Below are positions 1 through 7,336 of a stretch of 17,729 nucleotides of DNA, one piece after another. Source of the DNA: Candidatus Woesearchaeota archaeon (lineage in GTDB: Archaea; Nanobdellota; Nanobdellia; SCGC-AAA011-G17; JACPNG01). Position 1 is the first letter of the stretch. The number at the start of each line of letters is the position of its first letter. Below the pieces are notes generated by a model. It was not told where the DNA came from, made no database searches, and saw only the letters and a list, made by a program, of their open reading frames with translations. Location of the stretch: positions 1 to 17,729 of the forward strand of contig JAGVXQ010000031.1 in NCBI GenBank assembly GCA_018303705.1, given 5' to 3'. The position numbers and the translations under genes are program-made.

Positions 1-935
1 CCTGTAATAGGCTTTTCATTATTTCTTATGCAGTCTACAAAATGCCTGCACTCAGTTTTTAGCGGCTCTTCTTTTAAGTCTATGCAAGGTATTAAGGTAT
101 CACCCTTTCTTATTTCAAACCTGTGTTTTTGAAATGTTTCTGTTGGCTCTATATAAGCTATGCTCCTATTGTAAAATTTCAGGTTTTCATCAGAAGCAAC
201 CTCATCAAAGCGCACCGCTTGCTTGTCACCCATTATCATAAACTCCCTAATCTTTATTGGCGATATCCAGCTGGCACAGATGTTTCCTTCCATGCCATCT
301 TCAAATTCTATATGCATTGCAATGCTGCCTTTTTGTTCCCCATTACTTTCGTAGTTTTCCCCATTGGCAGAAACGCCCACAGGTTTTTTTCCAAACAAGG
401 ACATGAATATTCCAATGTCATGTGAAGCCAAATCCCATAACGCACCAACATCAGACCTTACAGGTCCAAACGCAAATCTTCTTGCCCAGCCTTCTTTTAT
501 ATTTCCAAGCATGCCTCCTTTTATGTATTGTTTCAGGTAGTTAATGAATGGGTTAAACTCATATACATGGCCAATCATCAACAACAGGTTCTTCTTGTCA
601 GCCATTTCTATAAGCTCACTGCATTCTTTAATGGATTTTGCCATAGGCTTTTCAATGAATACATTCTTGTCACATTCCAATGCCCTTCTCGCAAGTTTAT
701 AATGAGTGATTGCAGGTGTAGAAATAACAATGCCCTCTAAATTTTTGTCAATTAACAATTCGGTAACATCATTCTTTGGATAAACATCAGGATACTTCAG
801 CCTCCATTTTTCTAGGTTTCTTATGTCCATATCGCACATATATTTCACCCTAACTCCGTCAACGTCTTTCAGGTTCCTAAGAAGATTAGGCCCCCAATAT
901 CCAAGTCCAACTATGCCTAAGTTTAATTCTGCCAT
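1..935 (-). CDS. Gfo/Idh/MocA family NAD(P)-dependent sugar dehydrogenase, WlbA-like (3' end cut by window edge)
   Basis: Likely oxidises a hydroxyl of a nucleotide-activated sugar, as WlbA/WbpB-type UDP-sugar 3-dehydrogenases do; the exact substrate is not visible. The 311 residues present begin with a Rossmann fold: the G-L-G-Y-W-G dinucleotide-binding loop is at residues 10-15, followed by PAITHY (74-79) and the family's EKP motif at 95-97. The helix with WDLASHDIG (about 167-175) holds the catalytic His-Asp of the family. The frame is open to base 1 and ends in KPITG, which matches the KPxTxG segment usually about 20-30 residues from the end, so only a short tail is missing. The start is the ATG at 935, directly before the Rossmann fold. 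It is divergent from the B12-type radical SAM gene at 1023. An acetyltransferase that could act later in the same pathway lies at 8340. Family is confident; substrate is inference. Confidence 0.9.
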   Translation of the reverse strand, partial: MAELNLGIVGLGYWGPNLLRNLKDVDGVRVKYMCDMDIRNLEKWRLKYPDVYPKNDVTELLIDKNLEGIVISTPAITHYKLARRALECDKNVFIEKPMAKSIKECSELIEMADKKNLLLMIGHVYEFNPFINYLKQYIKGGMLGNIKEGWARRFAFGPVRSDVGALWDLASHDIGIFMSLFGKKPVGVSANGENYESNGEQKGSIAMHIEFEDGMEGNICASWISPIKIREFMIMGDKQAVRFDEVASDENLKFYNRSIAYIEPTETFQKHRFEIRKGDTLIPCIDLKEEPLKTECRHFVDCIRNNEKPIT

Positions 936-978
936 GTTAAACAAATTTAAAGAGCAATAGCTTGACTCCCTCACAAAA

Positions 979-988
979 TTATTTAAAG
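979..988. promoter_or_regulatory. Archaeal TATA box, possibly bidirectional, between dehydrogenase and B12-type radical SAM gene
   Basis: TTATTTAAAG lies in the 87-base gap between two divergent genes. Its centre is about 40 nt before the ATG at 1023, which places transcription start near 1009 and leaves a short leader holding the GTGAT ribosome-binding site. Read on the other strand (CTTTAAATAA) it lies about 48 nt before the ATG at 935 and could serve that gene too, although the minus direction is weaker. A second CTTTAAATTT (943-952, minus) is too close to the start to act as a TATA box for it. Confidence 0.6.
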
Positions 989-1013
989 CTTTCTAATAGG
1001 GTATGTTTAAGGC

Positions 1014-1018
1014 GTGAT
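1014..1018 (+). promoter_or_regulatory. Ribosome-binding site GTGAT deciding the start at 1023
   Basis: GTGAT is complementary to the AUCAC at the archaeal 16S 3' end and sits 4 nt before the ATG at 1023. The same arrangement occurs at 16586-16591 (GGTGAT, 4 nt spacer) and at 10977-10982 (GGTGAT, 5 nt spacer). It contains a GTG that could be mistaken for a start codon. Confidence 0.65.
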
Positions 1019-1022
1019 TAAA

Positions 1023-2441
1023 ATGAAAGTAATGTTTTGTTACATAAATGTACTAGGCATTCCATATTGCGATCTAAGAGCAGCATCGCTGTCAGCAGTT
1101 TTAAAGGCAAACGGCCATAAAACCTCATTAATAGACTTTACATTCGGCCTAAGTTACGAAAAGGCCATGGCTCAGTTAAAAGAATTCAATCCAGACATCC
1201 TGTGCATGTCTGCCAGGAGCACAGAATTTGTTCCAAATGTAAAATTTGCAGAATTTTTAAGGACAAACAACATAAAAATACCAATATTCGTTGGCGGCAG
1301 CCACCCGACAATAGACCCAGAGGATGCAATAAGCCACAAGTGTTTTGATGGCATCTGCATAGGTGAAGGCGAATATGCATTGCTAGAGTTGGTTGAAAAA
1401 ATAGAAAGAAACCAAGATTACAGCAATGTTAAGAATTTCTGGTTCAACAGAAGCAATAGCATAATAAAAAACCCAACAAGGCCACTAATAGAAGATATTG
1501 ATGAATTGCCTATGTATGATTATGAATTGTTTGACATGAAAACATACATGAAAGCAAGAAACGGACAGTTTGATTATATAGCGACGAGAGGGTGCCCGTT
1601 TCAATGCACGTTTTGCATTAACCCTACATTGCAGGGCATTTATAAGGGCTCAAAGTTTGTAAGGCATTTTTCAGTAGACAGGATAATTAAGGACCTGAAG
1701 TACCTTGTTCCAAAATACAACATTCGTGAAATAATCTTCTTTGACGAGACATTTAACATGAATATAAAGCGCTTAAGGGAATTTAGCGAAAAATATTCCA
1801 AGGAAATTAACATACCATTTGAGTGTGATGCCCGTGCTGATTTGTGCAATGAAGAGGTAATGCAGCTGTTGAAGAAGGCAAACTGCGACCGCATAAACCT
1901 TGCAATAGAATCTGGTGATCCAGAGGTAAGAAACAAGCTGTTGAAGAAAAACATAAGCGACCAGCAGATAATAAGTGCATTTCATCTCGCAAAAAAATAC
2001 GGCATCAACACAATGTCTTTAAACATGATTGGCCTTCCATTTGAGACAAAAGAGCAGATACAAAAGACAATAGACCTAAACAAGAAGACAATGCCTGATT
2101 CCCTTCAAGTCTCAATATTCAACCCGTTTCCGGGCTCTGAGCTTTATGAATTTTGCAAAAAAAATAATCTGATAAGGAAAAAAGATTACTCCATATCATA
2201 TTACACTGGAACCAGCCTTTACAATCCAAACATAACAGAAAAGGAAATCTTGGAAATAAGAAAAAGGTTTGCATATGAAAGCTATAAGGACCGCTCAAAG
2301 TTAAAGGCTTATTTGCTGTACATAAGGGAGGCATTAACGCCATATTACCTAAAGCATGGCAGCATTATCCCTGTGTGGTTCTTTAATCTAATATACAAGG
2401 TCTTTTTCAGCTCAAAGTTGTTCAATTTCATGAGAAAGTGA
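1023..2441 (+). CDS. B12-binding-domain radical SAM protein (COG1032-like)
   Basis: Radical SAM enzyme with an N-terminal cobalamin-binding-like Rossmann domain (about residues 1-140) and a C-terminal TIM-barrel core. The [4Fe-4S] cluster motif RGCPFQCTFC gives Cys191, Cys195 and Cys198. VGGSHPT at 90-96 is the glycine-rich loop near the cobalamin in this class, and DELP (160-163) marks the linker. Further on are a FDETF strand, an ESGDPEVR SAM-binding segment and NPFPGSELYEF. No DxHxxG is present, so there is no obvious histidine ligand for cobalt. Relatives carry out methylations, cyclisations or C-C bond formation on sugars, lipids and antibiotics; the substrate here is unknown. I chose ATG 1023 over the in-frame GTG 1014 because GTGAT there works as the ribosome-binding site. 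It ends 8 bases from the convergent stop of the next gene, another B12-type radical SAM. Confidence 0.9.
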   Translation: MKVMFCYINVLGIPYCDLRAASLSAVLKANGHKTSLIDFTFGLSYEKAMAQLKEFNPDILCMSARSTEFVPNVKFAEFLRTNNIKIPIFVGGSHPTIDPEDAISHKCFDGICIGEGEYALLELVEKIERNQDYSNVKNFWFNRSNSIIKNPTRPLIEDIDELPMYDYELFDMKTYMKARNGQFDYIATRGCPFQCTFCINPTLQGIYKGSKFVRHFSVDRIIKDLKYLVPKYNIREIIFFDETFNMNIKRLREFSEKYSKEINIPFECDARADLCNEEVMQLLKKANCDRINLAIESGDPEVRNKLLKKNISDQQIISAFHLAKKYGINTMSLNMIGLPFETKEQIQKTIDLNKKTMPDSLQVSIFNPFPGSELYEFCKKNNLIRKKDYSISYYTGTSLYNPNITEKEILEIRKRFAYESYKDRSKLKAYLLYIREALTPYYLKHGSIIPVWFFNLIYKVFFSSKLFNFMRK

Positions 2442-2449
2442 TTATGCAG

Positions 2450-3847
2450 CTACCATTTGGTTTGCAAGAAGGCTTTTGCATCTTTTAGCAAGGTTCCATT
2501 TGCCATGCTCTTTATGAATCTTGTCTTGACGAAACCCCACCTTAAATAATATTCCCTGTAGGCCTTTTCATAAAATTTTTTTATTTCATCAACGTTTAAG
2601 TTGGGATGCTGGTAAATCTTTTCTTGTTCATGAAGCAAATAATAAGACCAATCCCTTAATTTGATCAGGCCTTTTTTTTCATATTCATAGTAAAGCATTG
2701 TTCCTGGAAAGGGAGTGGTTATTGCAAACTTAACCTTGTCAAGGTTTAATTCCTTGGCAAAGTTAATGGTATCTTGCATGCTTTCCCTTGTGTCAGCAGG
2801 CAAGCCAAGCATGAAGTATCCCTGTATGTCAATTCCTGCCTTCTTTGCAAGTTTTACAGCCCTCCTAATGTCTTCTAGCTTAATGCCTTTGTTGACAGTA
2901 TCCAGGACATTCTGGTTTCCAGACTCCACCCCTATTGATATCTGGTAGCATCCAGCATTCTTCAATTTTTCCAGTAACTCCAAATCTACCCTGTCAACCC
3001 TTATCCCATTGAACAAGTTCCAGGGTACTTTCAACCCTCTTCCTATAATTTCGCTGCATATGTCCTTTGCCCTCTGCAAGTCTGTGGAAAACCCATCATC
3101 AATAACATGTATTTCCTTGAAGCCGCATTTTACCATATATTCCATCTCATCAACAGTCCTTTTTGCGGATTTGACTCTGAATGTCCTGCCCTGTATCAGC
3201 TTGTTGCAGTAAGTGCACCCGTAGACACATCCTCTTGAAGTCTCTATTGCCCCAACAGGGCTTTTTTTTGCAACCAAATGGGAAACATTGTATCTGCTAA
3301 TGTCAAATAGATTCCATGCAGGAAATGGCAGCTCATCTAAATTCTGCAATAAAGGTCTTGGCAAATTTTTTACAATTTTTCCATTTTCCTTGTAGCATAT
3401 TCCCTTTACCTCGCTCAAGTCTTTGCTGTCAATAATTTCAGGTATTGTAAAATCACCTTCACCATAAACAGAAATGTCTACGCTTTCCTGTCTTGCCATC
3501 TCTTCCGGAAATATTGATGCATGAACACCACCTACAACAGTAACAATATTTTTGTCAACATCCTTTGCAATGTCAGCTACTTTAACAATCAAATTGTAAT
3601 AAGGCGTTGTTCCTGTTATCCCAACATAATCAGGATTGAATTCTTGCAGCATTTCTCTCAAGGCCTTTTCCATGTCATCATGCAAATCCAAGTCTAAAAT
3701 CCTTACATCACACCCCCTGTTCACTAGCGGCGCTGCAACCGTAGCAAGCGCCATCATTGGATGATTTGGGGCTGCAACTCTGACTTTCGCATGCTCGTAA
3801 GTCTTCTGCCTCCAAGGAGGCACGGTAAGCAATATTTTCTTCTTCAT
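2450..3847 (-). CDS. B12-binding-domain radical SAM protein (COG1032-like)
   Basis: A 465-residue protein of the same architecture as the gene at 1023 but clearly a distinct paralogue. Its cobalamin-binding-like domain covers about residues 1-145, with VGGVHAS at 105-111 and no DxHxxG. The linker reads DELPFPAWNLFD (171-182). The radical SAM motif RGCVYGCTYC gives Cys207, Cys211 and Cys214, followed by a HVIDDGF strand, an ESGNQNVL segment and TTPFPGTMLYYEY. The C-terminal tail (about 400-465) is rich in Tyr, Lys and Arg and could be a substrate-recognition region. It is the last gene of a minus-strand operon: its ATG lies one base after the TAA of the cysteine-cluster gene, so the two are probably translationally coupled. 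Its 3' end faces the gene at 1023 with 8 bases between the stops. Its role is probably radical methylation or rearrangement of a glycan or lipid; this is inference. Confidence 0.92.
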   Translation of the reverse strand: MKKKILLTVPPWRQKTYEHAKVRVAAPNHPMMALATVAAPLVNRGCDVRILDLDLHDDMEKALREMLQEFNPDYVGITGTTPYYNLIVKVADIAKDVDKNIVTVVGGVHASIFPEEMARQESVDISVYGEGDFTIPEIIDSKDLSEVKGICYKENGKIVKNLPRPLLQNLDELPFPAWNLFDISRYNVSHLVAKKSPVGAIETSRGCVYGCTYCNKLIQGRTFRVKSAKRTVDEMEYMVKCGFKEIHVIDDGFSTDLQRAKDICSEIIGRGLKVPWNLFNGIRVDRVDLELLEKLKNAGCYQISIGVESGNQNVLDTVNKGIKLEDIRRAVKLAKKAGIDIQGYFMLGLPADTRESMQDTINFAKELNLDKVKFAITTPFPGTMLYYEYEKKGLIKLRDWSYYLLHEQEKIYQHPNLNVDEIKKFYEKAYREYYLRWGFVKTRFIKSMANGTLLKDAKAFLQTKW

Positions 3848-3848
3848 C

Positions 3849-4181
3849 TTAATCCCAATAATATTCGCATTTATACCCTACACTATTGTACATGTCTTTC
3901 TTGTCAAAAGGATAAATTCTGCAGTTGATAGGCCTTTTATCATATATTGTGCATTTGTTGTCTTTTAGGTATTTGCAGCCAGCTTCAGAGCAACAGCCAT
4001 GCATGCTGCATTTTCCATTTCTCTTTGCCAAGCTTTTTAATACATAGTCTCTCCTGAAATGCCAGTAAAGCAGCCTTCTTATGTATTTGTATATATTAGA
4101 AACATTATATGCCCTTGGGTTTTTCTTTCCACCCCACACATTGAATTTCAAGTTTTCTGGTATAATTACATCTTCTTCCAT
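3849..4181 (-). CDS. YkgJ-like cysteine-cluster protein (possible Fe-S or metal-binding partner)
   Basis: A small protein of 110 residues with seven cysteines, all in the C-terminal half: Cys58, 63, 64, 69, 77, 87 and 105. The segment CTIYDKRPINCRIYPFD (77-93) closely matches the C-terminal half of YkgJ/UPF0153 proteins, which have two CxxC-rich clusters and are called putative Fe-S or zinc-chelating proteins. Their usual first cluster (FxCxxCGxCC) appears here as FNVWGGKKNP (13-22), with no cysteines. It sits one base before the B12-type radical SAM gene and after a SPASM radical SAM gene, so an electron-transfer or cluster-related role is possible but unproven. I chose ATG 4181 because a TTTTTATAT box lies about 30 nt upstream. 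An in-frame TTG at 4220 would add 13 residues, but that box would then lie inside the gene. Confidence 0.78.
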   Translation of the reverse strand: MEEDVIIPENLKFNVWGGKKNPRAYNVSNIYKYIRRLLYWHFRRDYVLKSLAKRNGKCSMHGCCSEAGCKYLKDNKCTIYDKRPINCRIYPFDKKDMYNSVGYKCEYYWD

Positions 4182-4206
4182 ATTTGTTCCAGACCCTTTT
4201 TTTATC

Positions 4207-4216
4207 ATATAAAAAT
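4207..4216 (-). promoter_or_regulatory. Archaeal TATA box before the cysteine-cluster gene
   Basis: On the minus strand this reads ATTTTTATAT, centred about 30 nt before the ATG at 4181. That would give a start of transcription near 4186 and a leader of only a few bases. It suggests an internal promoter for the last two genes of this operon. The 78-base gap before it (4182-4259) is the longest between co-directional genes in the window and holds nothing else that I recognise. Confidence 0.55.
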
Positions 4217-4259
4217 TCAAAATTCACATAGCCATACTTTTATCTCAGGTTTTTAAGGC

Positions 4260-5243
4260 TTACTGCCTCATGATCTTGGCCATATTGAGCATTTCTCCAA
4301 AATTCAGGCTGCACATGTTGTTCATTTCAATGTAGGCATGGCAAAAGCATCCAGGGCATGCAAGCCTTACAGTTCGGTTAACAGCATTTTTTACTCCAAC
4401 ATCAAGAGCATTTGGCGCGTTTATCTTGCCTATCATTCCAAAGCAAGGATATACCTTTCCATCAACATCGACCCATATGTAAAGCTCACCAGCATAGCAC
4501 CTCAACTTGCCGTAATTTGGGTAGTTGTAATGGTATTTCAGGCAAGCTACGGAGCTGTTTATCCTGTTCCCATGCCTTTTTTTCTCTTCAATCAGCCTCT
4601 TTATGACATTTCTGTACTTGTCCAAAGGGGGCATGACATCCTTTACATCACCAGACAATGTATATGCAAATACCGGCTGGAAATGTAGGTAAAAATCCAT
4701 CTCTTCTGCCTTCTTCAGCAGGAAATCAACATAGTCTATGTTGTGTTTTGTAAGTACCACAACATTCCATACCTTTATTCCATTTTCCCTTGCAATCTTT
4801 ATGGCATTTATGATATTTTTGTAAGCACCATTTTTTATCTGCTTGTCATGTACCTTTTCTGGTCCCTGTAAGCTTGGAGCCAGAATATCCAAATTCTTCA
4901 GTTCATGTATCCTTTTTTCAACCAATGAGCCATTTGTGACCAGTGTCGTGACAATTCCCAGCTTGTGCGCATGGTCTATTAGCTGCCCTATGTCCTTTCT
5001 CAGCAAAGGCTCTCCCCCAGTAAATCCTACCCTCTGCATGCCAATCTCTTTTAGCTCATCCATAATTTTGAACATCTGTTCTGTTGTCATTTCCTTCCTA
5101 TGCATCTTCCAAACATTGCAGTAAGAGCACGAGTAATTGCACTTGTCGCTAACCTGCATAGTGACGCTTATGGGCGTCCTCTTCTTCATAGCATAGTATT
5201 TCACCAATGCTTTTGACAGTCCGAGAACTTTCGGTTTTATCAT
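4260..5243 (-). CDS. Radical SAM/SPASM-like protein
   Basis: A 327-residue radical SAM enzyme. After a short basic N-terminal helix, SDKCNYSCSYC supplies Cys35, Cys39 and Cys42 for the SAM-cleaving [4Fe-4S] cluster. GGEP at 76-79 binds the SAM amino group, and LVTNGS (101-106) follows. The C-terminal domain holds Cys249, Cys267, Cys296, Cys299, Cys301 and Cys311 around a VDVDGKVYPC strand, enough for at least one auxiliary Fe-S cluster; the pattern CxxCxC-x9-C differs from the CxCx3C of the other SPASM-like proteins here. SLQG (124-127) replaces the usual SLDG. Relatives modify peptides, sugars or nucleosides; this substrate is unknown. The ATG at 5243 lies about 27 nt from a TATTTAAAG box, so the mRNA is almost leaderless. 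It is the first gene of a minus operon and divergent from the GT2 gene at 5298. Confidence 0.92.
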   Translation of the reverse strand: MIKPKVLGLSKALVKYYAMKKRTPISVTMQVSDKCNYSCSYCNVWKMHRKEMTTEQMFKIMDELKEIGMQRVGFTGGEPLLRKDIGQLIDHAHKLGIVTTLVTNGSLVEKRIHELKNLDILAPSLQGPEKVHDKQIKNGAYKNIINAIKIARENGIKVWNVVVLTKHNIDYVDFLLKKAEEMDFYLHFQPVFAYTLSGDVKDVMPPLDKYRNVIKRLIEEKKRHGNRINSSVACLKYHYNYPNYGKLRCYAGELYIWVDVDGKVYPCFGMIGKINAPNALDVGVKNAVNRTVRLACPGCFCHAYIEMNNMCSLNFGEMLNMAKIMRQ

Positions 5244-5264
5244 CTGGCAACTTTCAATAAATAA

Positions 5265-5274
5265 CTATTTAAAG
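5265..5274. promoter_or_regulatory. Shared, near-palindromic TATA box of two divergent operons
   Basis: CTATTTAAAG (its reverse CTTTAAATAG) is centred 26-27 nt from the minus-strand ATG at 5243 and 28-29 nt from the plus-strand ATG at 5298. Both distances fit an archaeal TATA box driving nearly leaderless mRNAs, so one TBP site may start both operons. A second TTTTTTAAAC (5275-5284) is closer to the plus start and is less well placed. Confidence 0.7.
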
Positions 5275-5297
5275 TTTTTTAAACGCCTTATCAACCG

Positions 5298-6182
5298 ATG
5301 AACATCATTATCACAATACCGGCTTACAATGAAGGCAGTACAATAAAAAGTGCAATAGAAAACATAATCAATGCAATGAAAAGCACAAGGTACAAATACA
5401 AAATTCTAGTTGTCGATGATGGTTCAAAAGACAATACTTATGAAATTGCGAAAAATACGGGCGCTATTGTATACAAGCACAATCAAAACCTTGGTTTGGC
5501 CCAAACATTCAGGACAGAAATGGAAAAATGCCTTGAAAATAACGCAGACATCATCGTTCATTTTGATGCAGACAATCAATATCTTGCTTCAGAAATTCCA
5601 CTGCTAATAGGCTATGTTGAAAAAGGCTATGACCTTGTTCTTGGCTCAAGATTTCTTGGCAAGATCGAGTACATGCCTTGGCTGAAAAGGTTTGGCAACA
5701 AAGCATTTTCAGAAGTAATATCAAAAATCTGCAGCAAAAAAATAAGCGATGCGCAAACAGGTTTTCGCGCCTTTAAAAAAGACGTTGCAAAAAACATACA
5801 GGTAACTTCAAATTATACTTACACCCAGGAGCAGGTTATTAGATGTATTAAAAAAGGATACAGAGTAATAGAAGTCCCAGTTTATTTTGCAAGAAGGAAT
5901 GACAAATCACGATTGATGAAAAACCCCTTCCATTACGCGGCAAAGGCAGGCATAAATCTTTTGCGAGTTTACAGGGATTATGAACCATTGAAATTTTTCT
6001 GTAGCATTGGCATTATGTCTCTCTCTATAGGGTTAATCCTGGGAATTTATCTTATTTACTTGCATTTCACAACAGGAATCGTTGGCCACACCCCATTGAT
6101 AATATTTACAACATTGACTCTCATTGCAGGTCTGCAGATCATTTTGTTTGGCTTCCTTGCAGATATGCTAAGAAAAGCATGA
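5298..6182 (+). CDS. GT2 glycosyltransferase with two C-terminal membrane helices (polyprenyl-phosphate sugar synthase type)
   Basis: A 294-residue GT-A fold enzyme that probably transfers a sugar from a nucleotide donor to dolichyl or another polyprenyl phosphate on the cytoplasmic face. IPAYNE at 7-12 and VVDDGSKDNT at 38-47 bind the nucleotide, FDADNQ (89-94) carries the DxD-type metal site, and DAQTGFRAF at 151-159 is the acceptor-loop motif of the DPM1/AglJ-like group. RRNDKSRLMKNP (199-210) matches the R-x-G-x-SK-like region with changes. Two hydrophobic helices follow (about 232-256 and 266-290). It opens a seven-gene plus-strand operon and overlaps the next gene by ATGA. Sugar and acceptor cannot be read from sequence. 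The broken GT2 gene at 16621-17503 has the same overall design. Confidence 0.9.
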   Translation: MNIIITIPAYNEGSTIKSAIENIINAMKSTRYKYKILVVDDGSKDNTYEIAKNTGAIVYKHNQNLGLAQTFRTEMEKCLENNADIIVHFDADNQYLASEIPLLIGYVEKGYDLVLGSRFLGKIEYMPWLKRFGNKAFSEVISKICSKKISDAQTGFRAFKKDVAKNIQVTSNYTYTQEQVIRCIKKGYRVIEVPVYFARRNDKSRLMKNPFHYAAKAGINLLRVYRDYEPLKFFCSIGIMSLSIGLILGIYLIYLHFTTGIVGHTPLIIFTTLTLIAGLQIILFGFLADMLRKA

Positions 6183-7336
6183 ATGGGTTCTTAAAAATGA
6201 ACATACTTGTAGTAACAAATGACATCGTATTGCCGAATAAAGGCGGTGGCGCACCAAGATCGATCGCTGTCGCAAAGGCATTTTCAAAAAGCAACAGCAC
6301 CTTTCTTCTAGCGCCAACATCAGTCTCAGAAAAAGAGGCATCAAATATATTAAAATTGAATGTCATAAAGATGCATTATGTTGATAGGAACGACAAAAAA
6401 AAGATCATAAAATATGGATTGTACAACCCTTTTTTGTTCATAAAGATATTTAGCTTGGTGAAAAGGCACAAAATAGACCTGATTTTCTCCCATAACTCTA
6501 TATGCGGTTTTCCTGCATTGATTGCTGCAAAACTGGTAGGAAAGAAGACCGTGTTTGACATAACAGATTTTGTCTCAGAGTTTATAGACAATACTTTAAA
6601 AAAATCATTTCATCCATTAAAAATAATAAAATGGATCGAAGGCTATACAATAAAAAACTCGACAATAACAATGACCAATACAGAAACCATAAAAAAGCAC
6701 CTTGAAAGCAAGTACAAAAGAAGCATAGAAATGGTTTATGATGGCTTTGACTCGAACATATTTTATCCAAAGAAAGTAAAAAAGGATAAATCATTCATAA
6801 TTATAAACCAAGGGGGCATGGACCCGCAGGATGGCCTCGAAATACTGATACCAGCTGTTAAATTGCTTGTCAAGAGGATACCCGAATTAAAGGTGTATTT
6901 GATAGGCCATGGTAAGGTTGTCCCTGGACTAAAGCAAGAAATAAGGCTAAATAACCTTGAAAAGTATTTCTTTTTCAGTGGCTGGGTTTCCCAAAATGAG
7001 GTCAATGATTACATGAATAAGTCTGATGTTGGTATAGTGATATTGCCTAATCTGTTCTCTGGCAAGACAAGGGTGACATTAAGGACATTTGAATACTTCG
7101 CGTGCAAAAAACCAGTTGTAGCTGCAAGCCTTAGTGCAATCAAGGAAATAATAAAAGACAATGAAAATGGCATCCTGTACGAACCAGATAATCCAGAGAG
7201 TTTGGCAGCAGCAGTATTAAAAGTTTACAATGATAGAAAGTTTTATAATAAGCTCTCAGGTAACGGCTATAAAACATCAAAGAATTTTGAGTGGTCTTTG
7301 CTTGCAGATAAAATTGTTAAAATCTCTTTAAGATGA
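6179..7336 (+). CDS. GT4-type glycosyltransferase (GT-B fold)
   Basis: A 385-residue GT-B enzyme expected to add a sugar from a nucleotide donor to a growing glycan. The N-terminal domain starts NILVVTND and has the flexible KGGGAPRS loop (about 21-28) typical of GT4. The C-terminal domain carries KEIIKDNENGILYEPDNPESL (about 322-342), the E-x7-E-like donor-binding segment. No signal peptide or membrane span is seen. The start ATG overlaps the previous stop (ATGA), which supports translational coupling; a second ATG at 6197 (MNILVVTND) would shorten it by six residues and fits the usual family start equally well. It in turn overlaps the radical SAM gene at 7333 by ATGA. Linkage and donor are unknown. 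Confidence 0.9.
   Translation: MNGFLKMNILVVTNDIVLPNKGGGAPRSIAVAKAFSKSNSTFLLAPTSVSEKEASNILKLNVIKMHYVDRNDKKKIIKYGLYNPFLFIKIFSLVKRHKIDLIFSHNSICGFPALIAAKLVGKKTVFDITDFVSEFIDNTLKKSFHPLKIIKWIEGYTIKNSTITMTNTETIKKHLESKYKRSIEMVYDGFDSNIFYPKKVKKDKSFIIINQGGMDPQDGLEILIPAVKLLVKRIPELKVYLIGHGKVVPGLKQEIRLNNLEKYFFFSGWVSQNEVNDYMNKSDVGIVILPNLFSGKTRVTLRTFEYFACKKPVVAASLSAIKEIIKDNENGILYEPDNPESLAAAVLKVYNDRKFYNKLSGNGYKTSKNFEWSLLADKIVKISLR

Noticed and set aside
123..425. Small plus-strand reading frames opposite the dehydrogenase, and many similar short frames opposite or inside other genes
   Set aside because: They are antisense or out-of-frame shadows of well-supported genes with no recognisable motif or ribosome-binding site.
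1014..1022. GTG at 1014 as start of the B12-type radical SAM gene
   Set aside because: The GTG belongs to a GTGAT ribosome-binding site 4 nt before ATG 1023; the family normally starts right at the MKV-type first strand.
4182..4220. TTG at 4220 as start of the cysteine-cluster gene
   Set aside because: The only good TATA box would then lie inside the gene, and the extra 13 residues are unlike the family; kept only as an alternative.
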